From the NCBI RefSeq assembly GCF_003001815.1, contig NZ_PVMZ01000004.1, positions 186,001 to 250,000 of the forward strand: a stretch of DNA of 64,000 bases, in the 5' to 3' direction. Positions 17,906-25,851 of this stretch are shown here, in pieces; position 1 is the stretch's first letter, and every line of letters begins with the position of its first letter. The notes beneath the pieces were generated by a model. It was given only the letters and a program-made list of their open reading frames with translations. It did not search any database and was not told the DNA's origin. The translations under genes and the position numbers were made by a program. The stretch is from Actinoplanes italicus (GTDB taxonomy: Bacteria > Actinomycetota > Actinomycetes > Mycobacteriales > Micromonosporaceae).

Positions 17906-18475
17906 CTACGGCACCCAACCCGTCGCCGCCGCCCACTCCTCGGCCACCACCACCACCAGATCCACCACCGGATCCTTCACATCCGTGTAGAGCCCCACAT
18001 CCTCACCGACCGCCGCCGCCAGCGACACCTTGAACGCCGCATACGCCGGAACCGCCGAAGGATGCGCCCGGAACCAATCCCGGAACAACAACGCCAGCCG
18101 CTCATTCGGCGACCCCACCACCCGGCAATGCAGATTCACCGGCACCACACCAGCACCCCGGCGCGCCCAGAACCGCTTCACCCACCGACCCGGATCATCA
18201 CCCGACCCCGCCGGAACATGATCACCCTCGTACGGCAGCCGCACGAACCCCAACCCCGCCAGCGGCCCATCGAACACCCCGGCCGCAGCCACCAGATCGG
18301 CCACACTCACCTGCAGATCGAACACCGGCTTCGCCGCCATCCCCGGCACCGCCGTACTCCCGATGTGCTCCACCCGTACCGCCAAAGGCCCCAACGCCTC
18401 CCGCAGCCCCGCCGCCAACTCCGCACCCCGCACCGACCACCCCGGATCGTGCACCACGATGAACGCCTCAGTCAC
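17906..18475 (-). CDS. GrpB-family (UPF0157) nucleotidyltransferase-like protein
   Basis: A 189-residue cytoplasmic protein. Typical family motifs are VRVEHIGSTAVPGMAAKPVFDLQVSV (GS and two-Asp-like pattern of the nucleotidyltransferase fold), VNLHCRVVGS, and LLFRDWFRAHPSAVPAYAAFK. The GrpB family resembles minimal nucleotidyltransferases but no reaction is established. The GTG start at 18475 is the only reasonable one. A truncated phosphoesterase frame follows directly. Confidence 0.88.
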   Translation of the reverse strand: MTEAFIVVHDPGWSVRGAELAAGLREALGPLAVRVEHIGSTAVPGMAAKPVFDLQVSVADLVAAAGVFDGPLAGLGFVRLPYEGDHVPAGSGDDPGRWVKRFWARRGAGVVPVNLHCRVVGSPNERLALLFRDWFRAHPSAVPAYAAFKVSLAAAVGEDVGLYTDVKDPVVDLVVVVAEEWAAATGWVP

Positions 18476-18547
18476 CCGACGACCCTAACGGCCCCACCAC
18501 AGCCGAACGGGCCGCGAGCAAACGCCCGCAGCCCGTCACCCCACGAC

Positions 18548-19216
18548 CTACGCCGTGATACCCGACCAGGAGAACTGCTCCCACGGCCCCACCACACCGA
18601 GCCGCGCCCGCAACGACGCATCCGGATAATCCAGCTGCGCCGAAACGTACAACTCGTTCCACCACGACCAGAACCACGTCCCGTTCCCCGCACCCAACGG
18701 CCCGTTCGACGCCGGCACCGTGAACGTGGAGAAATAGTTCCGCTTCCCGTGATCGGCGTAGTTGCCCGCCCGCAACAGCCCGTAGCGAACCCCCGAATAA
18801 TCCACCGCCGACGTCTCCGTGTTCACATACGGCAGACCGTTGTACTGCGACATCAGATACGTACGCCAATCAGCCGGATCCCGGCACACGTAGAACAACT
18901 CCCACGCCCCGATCGCCGACTTCGGCGTCGCCGCCCGCAACAGACCCTTGTCCACCCCCACCACACCGAAATCAGCCTTCACATACAGACCGTTCGCCGC
19001 CCGGATCGTCACGTTCTGCCAGCACGACAGCGAAGCCGCCAACGCCTTCGCCCGCGCCACATCACCGTCGGCCAGCCCCAGCGCCGCACGCCACCGCAAC
19101 TGCTCCACCGGCACCGGCCCCGCCTGCGCGGCCCCCGCACCCGCCGTACCACCGAACACCACCGCCAACAACGCGCCCAGTCCCACCAGACGCCGCCACC
19201 ACCGAATCCCCGCCAT
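18548..19216 (-). CDS. Secreted beta-trefoil-like (fascin-like) protein
   Basis: A 222-residue exported protein. The signal peptide (residues 1-~32) has a WWRR basic start and a GLGALLAVVFGGTAGAGAAQA core. The mature part has repeats of the kind seen in fascin/ricin trefoils: VTIRAANGLYVKADFG, then WELFYVC, and LPYVNTE, then YGLLRAGNYAD. It ends in a Trp-rich segment (GTWFWSWWNELYVSAQL). A lectin- or actin-like binding role would be family inference; the ligand is unknown. The ATG at 19216 has GGAGAGGA upstream. A candidate operator lies 22 bp upstream. Confidence 0.72.
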   Translation of the reverse strand: MAGIRWWRRLVGLGALLAVVFGGTAGAGAAQAGPVPVEQLRWRAALGLADGDVARAKALAASLSCWQNVTIRAANGLYVKADFGVVGVDKGLLRAATPKSAIGAWELFYVCRDPADWRTYLMSQYNGLPYVNTETSAVDYSGVRYGLLRAGNYADHGKRNYFSTFTVPASNGPLGAGNGTWFWSWWNELYVSAQLDYPDASLRARLGVVGPWEQFSWSGITA

Positions 19217-19238
19217 GCCGATCCTCTCCACGAAGCGA

Positions 19239-19258
19239 TTCGTCACGACAATGACGAA
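19239..19258. promoter_or_regulatory. Candidate operator, 7-bp inverted repeat
   Basis: TTCGTCA and TGACGAA form perfect 7-bp arms around a 6-bp spacer, 22 bp upstream of the start of the secreted trefoil-like protein and inside a 216-bp divergent promoter region. Geometry suits a dimeric regulator. No regulator is identified, so assignment is by pattern only. Confidence 0.35.
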
Positions 19259-19432
19259 CCCGACCTTCACCGGACCGACAGAACACTGCCCATACCAAAC
19301 CCGTACCCCACCGGAAACGCCACCGACCCTCACCCGATCAGCGCACCGAACCACCAGCTCACACGATGACCACCACCCACCGGCGATCACTACGCTCACC
19401 GCTCCACGACCACGAACAACCCGGAGCCAAGC

Positions 19433-20182
19433 GTGACCGACAGGCCTCGAACCCAAGCGCCTCCCACGCGACAGCCGCACCGGGCAACGAACCCCGACCG
19501 CACCCTGCGCACCATCACCGTGACCCTCGGCGTCCTGATCGCCACCTACGTGAGCCTCGACATGCCGGCCCACGAACTACCCCTGCAATCAGCCCTGACC
19601 GCCCCCGAAGGGCAAACCATCATCCAGCGGTACGGGCCGGCCGCCACACTGCTCACCCTGCTACCGGCACTGCTCGCCGCCATCCCCACCATGCTCCCGG
19701 CCCACATCCGGACCTGGGCCACCACCGCCGCCGCAGCTGCACTGACCGCGCTCACCCCTGTCGCCGGCAACCTCGGCCTGTACTACCTCCCGGTCACCCT
19801 CATGCTCTGGGCCACCACGATCGTGCCCTGGACACTGCGACGAGGCATCGGCCGCACCGCCACCCGCGCCTGGCACCTCACCGCCGCAGCCTTCCTGGCC
19901 CTGCCCGCCCTACCGGCCGGCGCCGCGATCCTCACCGACGACACCGGCATCGCGTGGTACGCCGTCGGCCTGTGGGTCATCACGCCCCTCGCACTCGCCA
20001 CCCTCTGCGCGCTCGCCATCCCCGCGGGCTACGCCGCCACCGCCCTGGCCGGCACCCTCGTCATGGCCGCATCAATCGTCGACCAGGGCTTCCTGTTCGC
20101 CGCCTTCTGGCTGTTCGCCACCGCATACCTCACCATCGGCGCCAGCGGCCTCACCGCCACCAGAGCCCGCAGCAAACCGTAG
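19433..20182 (+). CDS. Polytopic membrane protein of unknown function
   Basis: A 249-residue protein with a ~25-residue hydrophilic, Pro/Arg-rich cytoplasmic start and then about seven hydrophobic helices (for example ITVTLGVLIATYVSL, AATLLTLLPALLAAIPTML, YYLPVTLMLWATTIVPW, WYAVGLWVITPLALATLCAL). I recognise no family motif. The GTG start at 19433 gives a normal cytoplasmic N terminus. Divergent from the secreted protein at 18548 and convergent with the hypothetical gene at 20203, 20 bp away. Confidence 0.7.
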   Translation: MTDRPRTQAPPTRQPHRATNPDRTLRTITVTLGVLIATYVSLDMPAHELPLQSALTAPEGQTIIQRYGPAATLLTLLPALLAAIPTMLPAHIRTWATTAAAAALTALTPVAGNLGLYYLPVTLMLWATTIVPWTLRRGIGRTATRAWHLTAAAFLALPALPAGAAILTDDTGIAWYAVGLWVITPLALATLCALAIPAGYAATALAGTLVMAASIVDQGFLFAAFWLFATAYLTIGASGLTATRARSKP

Positions 20183-20202
20183 GGGAGCGGCAGCCACCCA
20201 CC

Positions 20203-20778
20203 TCAGTGCCACGACCACGAATCCAGCAACTCGACAACCATCAGCGGCTCATCACCCACCACCACCGACAACGCCATCGCCAGATCCAGCGTCGACCCGT
20301 AGTCGAAGCGCCCACCCACCGACAACGCCCCCAACCCCGAACCACCAGGCTCACCACCGGCCCGCGCCGCCTCCAACCACCGCGGCTCACGCGCACGCCA
20401 CACATCGACAGTGCTCTGAAACTGCACCGAGAACACCGGCGACCGCCGCGGCGCATCCGACCGGCCCACCGCAGCACGCGGCCACTCCGCAACCAGACGG
20501 CCCCGATGCACCACCGCCAGCTTCTCCAGCAGCGACACACCCGTATAACCGCTCGGAATCACATCCACCGGCCGCCGCGGATCACGAGAAGGCTGCATAC
20601 CCTCCGACGCCGGCCACGCCCGCGTGAAACCCGACGAGAACATCAACCACTGCGTACGCCGATCAGCCACATCGAACGGATCCAGCCCACCCGACGGCCA
20701 CTCCACCCGCACCGGCGTCGCCGGCAACACCGGCACTGGATCCACCACCCACGGCTGCACCACCGGACCCGCCTGCAT
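20203..20778 (-). CDS. Hypothetical protein
   Basis: A 191-residue soluble protein, Trp- and Pro-rich, with no signal peptide, membrane helix or recognised motif. Segments such as VQPWVVDPVPVLPATPVRVEW and VEWPSGGLDPFDVADRRTQWL suggest a folded domain. The ATG at 20778 is preferred; a longer frame to 20859 would overlap the divergent gene's start. It shares a 71-bp divergent promoter with the 20850 gene, which also encodes a small protein with beta-rich character. Confidence 0.6.
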   Translation of the reverse strand: MQAGPVVQPWVVDPVPVLPATPVRVEWPSGGLDPFDVADRRTQWLMFSSGFTRAWPASEGMQPSRDPRRPVDVIPSGYTGVSLLEKLAVVHRGRLVAEWPRAAVGRSDAPRRSPVFSVQFQSTVDVWRAREPRWLEAARAGGEPGGSGLGALSVGGRFDYGSTLDLAMALSVVVGDEPLMVVELLDSWSWH

Positions 20779-20849
20779 CCGACGATCATAAGAACGACCC
20801 CCAGCCACCCCGAACCGCCACCACCCGCCAACACCCCTACGCTGCGACG

Positions 20850-21383
20850 ATGCGCCCACGCCTGATCAACCGCACCGCACTGCCAGGCGCTCCGCGCACC
20901 CGGATCACCAGCACCGGCGCATGGCTGACGACAACACCCGATCAAGGTCTCGCACATCTGTACGACGACACGCTGCGCCCCATCACGGGGGAGACCACAC
21001 CACCCGGCTGCCACCTCGACGACAACGGCACCCTGTGGACACACCTGGGGGAGAGGCGACAGCTTCTGGCCCTCGACGCCGTCACCGGACGCGAGCGCGC
21101 CCGCACCGCCGTACCGGGCGGCGACGGCTGGTTCACCCCGCACGAACGAGGGGAGTGGCCCGTCCTCAACCTCGCCGCCCGCCCACCCGAAGACATCCAC
21201 ATCGTCCCGCCCGAACTCACCGGCGACCACATCACCATCCGGACACTCGCCACCGACGGCCACCTCATCGGCTTCGCCGGCGACCAGGCCGTCATCCTCG
21301 GCTACGGAACAATCGCCACCCAGCGCCTCGACGGCTCGCAGCGCCACCCGATCGATTTCGGACATTTCCGAATTCGGCCGTAG
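20850..21383 (+). CDS. Hypothetical protein, beta-repeat-like
   Basis: A 177-residue soluble protein. The sequence alternates short beta-type stretches with turns (TSTGAWLTTTPDQGLAHLYD, LHDDNGTLWTHL-like, RRQLLALDAVTGRERARTAV), reminiscent of PQQ/YncE-like beta-propeller repeats: about two or three blades' worth, too few for a full propeller. No catalytic motif. The ATG at 20850 is divergent from the 20203 gene with 71 bp between the chosen starts. Confidence 0.6.
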   Translation: MRPRLINRTALPGAPRTRITSTGAWLTTTPDQGLAHLYDDTLRPITGETTPPGCHLDDNGTLWTHLGERRQLLALDAVTGRERARTAVPGGDGWFTPHERGEWPVLNLAARPPEDIHIVPPELTGDHITIRTLATDGHLIGFAGDQAVILGYGTIATQRLDGSQRHPIDFGHFRIRP

Positions 21384-21438
21384 CCGAGCGCTGTAGGAGG
21401 CGGCCGCGATCGTAGGGGACGACCTGACGCTCGTAGCC

Positions 21439-21738
21439 GTGTCGGCCGACGGCGACTATGAGGAGCACATTCTGCTCACCGCACGTAGCCTGCGCTATTG
21501 CGGCAGCATGACCTACCCGCACTCGATGCAGCAGAACGCGATCCGTCCCGCGGCCACGCCCGGGCGTTGGCTCACCTGCAGCGACGACGTACTCGAACTC
21601 GGGGAGCTCGACGACACCAGCCCGCACGCCACCGTCAGTGCGTTGTTCCGGGCGGGCCGCACCGAGATATCAGGCCCGCAGCGCGGTGCGGGCCTGGAGG
21701 AGATTCCCGGCCAGCTAGGCCTTTTCCAGCCCTCCTGA
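21439..21738 (+). CDS. Small hypothetical protein or gene fragment
   Basis: A 99-codon frame from a GTG at 21439. The first ~70 residues (ADGDYEEHILLTARSLRYCG, then PGRWLTCSDDVLELGELDDT) look protein-like. In-frame sequence also continues upstream of the GTG to a TAG at about 21394 (VGDDLTLVAV), suggesting that this could be the 3' part of a longer, lost gene. The last ~25 residues are low quality. No family recognised and no ribosome-binding site evident. Confidence 0.35.
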   Translation: MSADGDYEEHILLTARSLRYCGSMTYPHSMQQNAIRPAATPGRWLTCSDDVLELGELDDTSPHATVSALFRAGRTEISGPQRGAGLEEIPGQLGLFQPS

Positions 21739-22725
21739 GGCCGATATTTCTCAGGTCGATAATCAATATTATGTCAACCAGGCTCCGGAAGGGGGTCCCC
21801 AGCACCCTTCCCCGCAACGCTCACGACACCCTGAGAACGCCCGCGCCGCCGTCCCGGGCGTTGCGCACCTCGGGGGTTGCGGCGTCGGTGAATGGCGGCG
21901 ACGTTCTTCCGCCAACATCGTGATCATCGGGCGGCCCCGGAAACGAGAGGCTCCGCCAGCAGTGATCATGGGCGGCCATGAGGCGTTCGAAGCCACCAGC
22001 TATGAGCGGCCATCGAGGCGGCCGAAGCCACCGGCCATGAGCCGGAATTTCCCTTTCCGGCCCCGAGGTGGCCCGAAGCTCTCCAGGCGCCTTCGCGGTC
22101 AGGGGCGTGCGCGAGCCGACGCTGACGCTCGACATCAGCTGCCCCGGACATCAGCCGGTGCCGGGGACGGGTCAGGGCCTCGATAACCGCCACACTGCTG
22201 TGCTGGACGATCATCTGGGCCGGTTTTGGACGCCGGCTGTGCCCCGGTGGCTGCTTACCGGGCCGGGAAAGGTGTGTGAGCCACGGCTGGTTGATCGAAT
22301 TGTCGGCAGTGGCTTTCCTGTTCGGCGTGACCGCCGCGGAAGGCCGGATCCTGATCTCCAGAAGCTGCCCAGCGAGCGTGCCAGGGCCTGCGAGCCGTAC
22401 TCGAGGCGGCTGATCGCTGGGAAATGTCCATGGCCGAGGTACGGCTCGCGAGCTGGATCCGGGTGAGACGGTCACCGGTGTACGCGGGTTCGACCTGTCC
22501 TGGAAAGGTCAGTCCGCCCTGTCGGCCGGAGCTGGGCAAGGCTTCGACGGCCGCATGGTGGGCGTGAGGTGCCCCCGGCGGCCCTGGGCGGGGCCGGTCG
22601 GGATGCCTCGCTCCCCGGTCGGGTGCGGGCCGTGTATGGCGCGCGGCTGCGCGGCCCATGGCGCCGAGGCCCCGGCGTCCGCTGTCTGTGATTCGGTCAT
22701 GTCGTGCTTTATGGCGCGTTAATAC
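21739..22725. other. Gene-poor region upstream of a tyrosine recombinase
   Basis: No gene is supported in about 1 kb. Frames on both strands lack the strong third-position GC bias of neighbouring genes. Between about 21915 and 22050 there are degraded direct repeats: GATCATCGGGCGGCC at ~21919 and GATCATGGGCGGCC at ~21963, and two versions of GAAGCCACC followed by ATGAGC near 21985 and 22030. The start (21740-21780) is locally AT-rich. The pattern suits decayed mobile DNA next to an integrase gene. Confidence 0.45.
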
Positions 22726-22769
22726 GTGACAAGTTTGATCAAGGGCCGGACATGCGCAAACGGTGGTAT

Positions 22770-22797
22770 TTGCTGCATAATATGCCTTATGCAGCAT
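22770..22797. repeat. dif-like palindrome over the recombinase start codon
   Basis: TGCTGCATAA (22771-22780) and TTATGCAGCA (22787-22796) are perfect 10-bp inverted arms around the 6-bp centre TATGCC. The 11-6-11 layout and inner ATAA/TTAT bases match Xer recombination sites; the left half shares GCATAA, and the right half TTATG, with E. coli dif. The recombinase ATG (22789) lies inside the right arm. It may be a recombination core site, an operator for autoregulation, or both. Confidence 0.6.
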
Positions 22798-23736
22798 GTA
22801 TCAATCGCTGAGTTGATCGACGAGTTCCTGGCGGCCCGGGCGACTCGGAAACCGTCGGTGCACACGCTTGATGCGTACCGCAGGGATCTGGGTTCTGTGG
22901 TGCGGCTGGCGGAACCCGCGCCGCTCACGGTGAGTGACCTCTCCCCTCGCGTGCTGCGGGGTGCGTTCGCGCGGTTCGCGGCGACCCGCTCCCCCGCGTC
23001 GGTGTCCCGGGCCTGGTCGTCGTGGAATGCGTTCTTCACGTTTCTGGTCACCGAGCAGGTGATTCCTGGGAATCCGATGTCGGCGGTGGACAAACCGCGG
23101 CAGACAGCGCTGATTCCGAAGCCGTTGCGGGGTGAGGACACGCCGGAGGTGCTGCTGAAGGCGGTGAGCCGCAAGGACGATACGCAGCGTGATCCGTGGC
23201 CGGAGCGGGACGTCGTGGTGCTGGCGTTGGCGTTGTGTGCGGGGCTGCGGCTGTCGGAGATGCTGGCGCTGCGGGTGGGTTCGGTGTCGGGGCGTGCGGG
23301 TGAGCGGCGGGTGGAGGTGGCCGGTAAGGGTGGGCGGCCGCGGACGGTGCCGATCGAGGACGGGCTGGATGCGGCGGTGGTGCGTTATCTGGAGAGCCGG
23401 CGGGTGCGGTTCGGGCGGGTGGGGTCGACCGCTCCCCTGCTGGTGGATCGGCGTGGTGCGGCGTTGCAGCGGGGTGGGCTGCAGTATCTGGTGCGGTCGT
23501 GTTACCGGCGGGCAGGGGTCGGTGATCGGGTACCGCGGGGTGCGCAGTTGCATGCGTTGCGGCATACGTTCGCGACGCGGCTGGCGGAGGACGGGGCGAA
23601 CGCGTCGGAGATCATGCGGCTGCTGGGGCATGCGTCGTTGGCGACGTCGCAGTCGTACATCGAGGTGACGGCGGAGCAGCAGCGTGCGGCGGTTCAGGCG
23701 AACCGGACCAATCGGGTGTTGAGCGAGTTGGGGTGA
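22789..23736 (+). CDS. Tyrosine recombinase (XerC/D-like integrase)
   Basis: A 315-residue site-specific recombinase. The N-terminal core-binding (SAM-like) domain covers residues ~5-95 (SIAELIDEFLAARATRKPSV, then HTLDAYRRDLG). The catalytic domain has Arg in CAGLRLSEMLAL, a Lys-containing beta-turn (VAGKGGRPRTVPI), HxxR in LHALRHTFATRL, and His and the nucleophile Tyr in LLGHASLATSQSYIEV. All catalytic residues are present. The ATG at 22789 begins at MQHVSIAEL and lies within a dif-like palindrome. It follows a gene-poor stretch, suggesting a domesticated or residual mobile element. Length and lack of an arm-binding domain fit Xer-type enzymes. Confidence 0.9.
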   Translation: MQHVSIAELIDEFLAARATRKPSVHTLDAYRRDLGSVVRLAEPAPLTVSDLSPRVLRGAFARFAATRSPASVSRAWSSWNAFFTFLVTEQVIPGNPMSAVDKPRQTALIPKPLRGEDTPEVLLKAVSRKDDTQRDPWPERDVVVLALALCAGLRLSEMLALRVGSVSGRAGERRVEVAGKGGRPRTVPIEDGLDAAVVRYLESRRVRFGRVGSTAPLLVDRRGAALQRGGLQYLVRSCYRRAGVGDRVPRGAQLHALRHTFATRLAEDGANASEIMRLLGHASLATSQSYIEVTAEQQRAAVQANRTNRVLSELG

Positions 23737-23760
23737 CGTGGGGTCTGTCAGAATCCGGGC

Positions 23761-23916
23761 ATGAGTGAGGAGAAGTTCAGCCGGCGGTCGCTGTTCGGGC
23801 GCGTGTTGCTCGTGGCCGGTGGCACGGCGACGCTGCTGACGCTGGCCGGTTGTCCGGGTGGCGATCAGGGTGACGACGACGATGACGATGGTGGCGACGG
23901 AGACGACGACGATTGA
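23761..23916 (+). CDS. Asp-rich micro-lipoprotein, Tat-like signal
   Basis: A 51-residue protein. FSRRSLFGR at residues 6-14 is a twin-arginine motif, followed by a hydrophobic stretch (VLLVAGGTATLLTLAG) and a lipobox LAGC with Cys31. The predicted mature lipoprotein is only about 21 residues, and half of these are Asp, with Gly: an extreme acidic tail that could bind Ca2+ or other cations at the outer membrane face. The ATG is 24 bp after the recombinase stop. A strong intrinsic terminator follows at 23948-23978, supporting a real transcript end. Confidence 0.6.
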   Translation: MSEEKFSRRSLFGRVLLVAGGTATLLTLAGCPGGDQGDDDDDDGGDGDDDD

Positions 23917-23947
23917 TGGGGTACGGGTGAGTCCCGTGCTCCGGTGA

Positions 23948-23978
23948 CCGCCGCTCCCCCGGTCCGGGGGTGCGGCGG
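23948..23978 (+). terminator. Intrinsic terminator hairpin
   Basis: Arms of 15 bases (CCGCCGCTCCCCCGG at 23948, CCGGGGGTGCGGCGG at 23964) pair 14 of 15 with a one-base nominal loop, followed by TTGTCGTT. It lies 31 bp after the micro-lipoprotein stop and before the membrane-protein gene. Confidence 0.7.
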
Positions 23979-24085
23979 TTGTCGTTGGGGCCTGACTTTC
24001 GTCTATGCCGGGGTCGATACCGATGGCGGGGATCGTCGACTTTCGGCAACTGTTCGCGTCGGCCGGGGCCGGGCACGGTGTCCTC

Positions 24086-25093
24086 ATGCGGGTTTTCGCG
24101 TTGTGGGTGCTGGCGACCTGGTGCGCCGAGGTTGTGTGGGGCGGTTTCACGGTCGCCGACTATCCGATGGTGGTGCTGTTCCTGGGGCCGTTGTATGGCT
24201 CGGCGGCGGTGCTGATCCGTGAGGTGGTGCGGCGCCGGGGTGGTGGGTGGCCGTCGATGGTGTTGATGGCGGCGGCGTTCGGGCTGGTGCAGGCCGGGCT
24301 GGTGGACGTGACGTTGTTCGATCGCGGGGCGCTGGCTGACACGGAGTTCGCCGCCTGGAACGAGTCGGCGGTGCGGACGTGGGTGCCGGTGCTGGGGTTC
24401 AGTGCGGAGCAGTTGTTCGGCTTCGTCGGCAATCACGTGTGGTTGAGCATCTGTGCGCCGATCGCCGTGGTGGAGGCGTGTTCGAGTCCGGGGCGGCGTC
24501 GTGAGCCTTGGCTGGGCCGGTGGAGTGCCGGTGTGTTCGCGGTGCTGTATGTGGTGGCGAGTCTGCTGATCCGGTCGGACACCGGTTATGACCCGTCGCC
24601 GGTTCAGGTCGGCTTCGTGGTGGTGGTCGTGGTGGGGCTGGTGTCGGCGGCGCTGTGGTGGCGTCCCGGCGTGCGGTGGCGACGCGAGGGTGTGTGCGGG
24701 CGGCGGGAGGGTGTCCTGGCGCGTGAGGGTGGTCCGGGGCCGTTGGTGCTGGGTGCCGGGGTGCTGGGGGCGCAGCTGGTGACGTGGTTCTTCGGCACGG
24801 ACTGGTGGGGTACGGGTCTGCGGGTGGCGGTGCTGGTGGTGGTCGTGGTGCTGGTGGTGCGGTGGGCGGTGTCGGAGCGGCATGTGCTGGCGGTGTGGGG
24901 TGCGTGTCTGGTGGCGGCGGCGGGTGCGGCGTTCCTGGCTCCGCCGTATGCGGCGGCGCCGGGCTGGTTGATGGTGGTCAGTGATGTGACCGGTGCGGTG
25001 ATCGTGGTGTCGGTGCTGGTGGTGGCGTATCGGCGGTTGGGGCGGGGTCTGCCGCCGCGGGTGGGTGCTGGTCAGGTCAGTGGGACGACGTAG
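24086..25093 (+). CDS. Polytopic membrane protein of unknown function
   Basis: A protein of about 335 residues with eight or nine hydrophobic helices (VFALWVLATWCAEVVW, PMVVLFLGPLYGSAAVLI, VGFVVVVVVGLVSAALWW, VAVLVVVVVLVVRWAV among them). IREVVRRRGGGWPSMVLMAAAFG, with GLVQAGLVDVTLFD, is a charged loop plus helix that may be functionally conserved; it faintly recalls CAAX-protease-like membrane proteins but lacks an EExxxR motif. In-frame ATGs at 24005 and 24023 are alternative starts; 24086 is preferred because TM1 begins there. The codon use is markedly GTG/Val-rich. The 3' end overlaps the convergent SRPBCC gene by 22 bp. Confidence 0.7.
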   Translation: MRVFALWVLATWCAEVVWGGFTVADYPMVVLFLGPLYGSAAVLIREVVRRRGGGWPSMVLMAAAFGLVQAGLVDVTLFDRGALADTEFAAWNESAVRTWVPVLGFSAEQLFGFVGNHVWLSICAPIAVVEACSSPGRRREPWLGRWSAGVFAVLYVVASLLIRSDTGYDPSPVQVGFVVVVVVGLVSAALWWRPGVRWRREGVCGRREGVLAREGGPGPLVLGAGVLGAQLVTWFFGTDWWGTGLRVAVLVVVVVLVVRWAVSERHVLAVWGACLVAAAGAAFLAPPYAAAPGWLMVVSDVTGAVIVVSVLVVAYRRLGRGLPPRVGAGQVSGTT

Positions 25094-25851
25094 GAGTCGA
25101 CGCGGGCGATGAGGCCGTCGCGGAAGGTGAACAGGTCGTTGAAGGCGAAGCGGAACGGGCCGTGCTCGGTGCTGGTGCCGTGGCCTTCGCCGGTGGTGAT
25201 GACGACGGGGCCGTCTTCGTGGGTGCGGTGGATGTCGAGGCGGGGGCTGCCGGTGAAGGCGGGGTTCTCGATCTCGCTGTCGAAGTCGGTTTTGCCGTGG
25301 GTGGTGCGGTGGCCGTGGATGACCCAGGTGATGTCGTCGGTGAGGGTGGCGAGGATGCGGGGGTGGTCGCTGGTGCGGAAGCCGTCGAAGTATTCGGCGA
25401 CAAGGTGGCGTTGGGCGGTGGCGGTGAGGTGGGTGGCGAGGGCGTCGAGGATGGCGGTGAGTCCGTCGGTGGCCTGGGTGGTTTGCAGTTCGGGTGGTAG
25501 GCGGCGCTGGTGGACGGTGAGTTCGCTGCCGTGGTCGGTGGCGTCGATGGTGATGGTGGTGCGGATGCCGGTGTGGGGTTCGTCGAAGACGAGTTCTTTG
25601 GGTGCGGTGAGGGTGATGTAGACGAAGCGGAGCTGGTGGGTGGTGCCGTCGGGGGCGCGGGTGTCGAGGGTGAGTTCGCCGCCGGGGCGGGGGTCGATGG
25701 TGACGGAGTCTGCGGGGACGGTGGCGTGGGTGCCGCCCCAGAAGGCGGCGATGCCGGTGGGGGTGGTGAGGGCGGTCCAGACGCGTTGGGGGGTGGCGGG
25801 TAGGTGGCGGTGGGCGATGAGTTCGTCGTTGTGCGGGCGGGTGTGGGTCAT
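25072..25851 (-). CDS. SRPBCC (AHSA1-like) and NTF2-like fusion protein
   Basis: A 259-residue two-domain protein. Residues ~1-140 are an AHSA1/START-type fold (LIAHRHLPATPQRVWTALTT, GIAAFWGG, PGGELTLD, KELVFDEP). Residues ~150-259 are a SnoaL/NTF2-like domain (LVAEYFDGFRTSDHPRILATL, DDITWVIHGH, FTFRDGLIARVDSY). Both domains bind small hydrophobic ligands. The ATG overlaps the ArsR stop (ATGA), so the pair is translationally coupled; ArsR-AHSA1 pairs are common in actinobacteria, but the added NTF2-like domain is less usual. The ligand is unknown. Confidence 0.83.
   Translation of the reverse strand: MTHTRPHNDELIAHRHLPATPQRVWTALTTPTGIAAFWGGTHATVPADSVTIDPRPGGELTLDTRAPDGTTHQLRFVYITLTAPKELVFDEPHTGIRTTITIDATDHGSELTVHQRRLPPELQTTQATDGLTAILDALATHLTATAQRHLVAEYFDGFRTSDHPRILATLTDDITWVIHGHRTTHGKTDFDSEIENPAFTGSPRLDIHRTHEDGPVVITTGEGHGTSTEHGPFRFAFNDLFTFRDGLIARVDSYVVPLT

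Noticed and set aside
18062..19369. Long plus-strand frame opposite GrpB and the trefoil-like protein
   Set aside because: Arg/His/Pro-rich shadow frame; the minus-strand genes have signal peptide and family motifs.
22068..22466. Possible 132-codon gene in the gene-poor region
   Set aside because: No GC3 bias, no ribosome-binding site and no recognisable motif; other frames of the same stretch are equally open.
22770..22797. The chromosomal dif site
   Set aside because: The half-sites differ from the actinobacterial dif pattern I recall, and nothing else in the window indicates the replication terminus.
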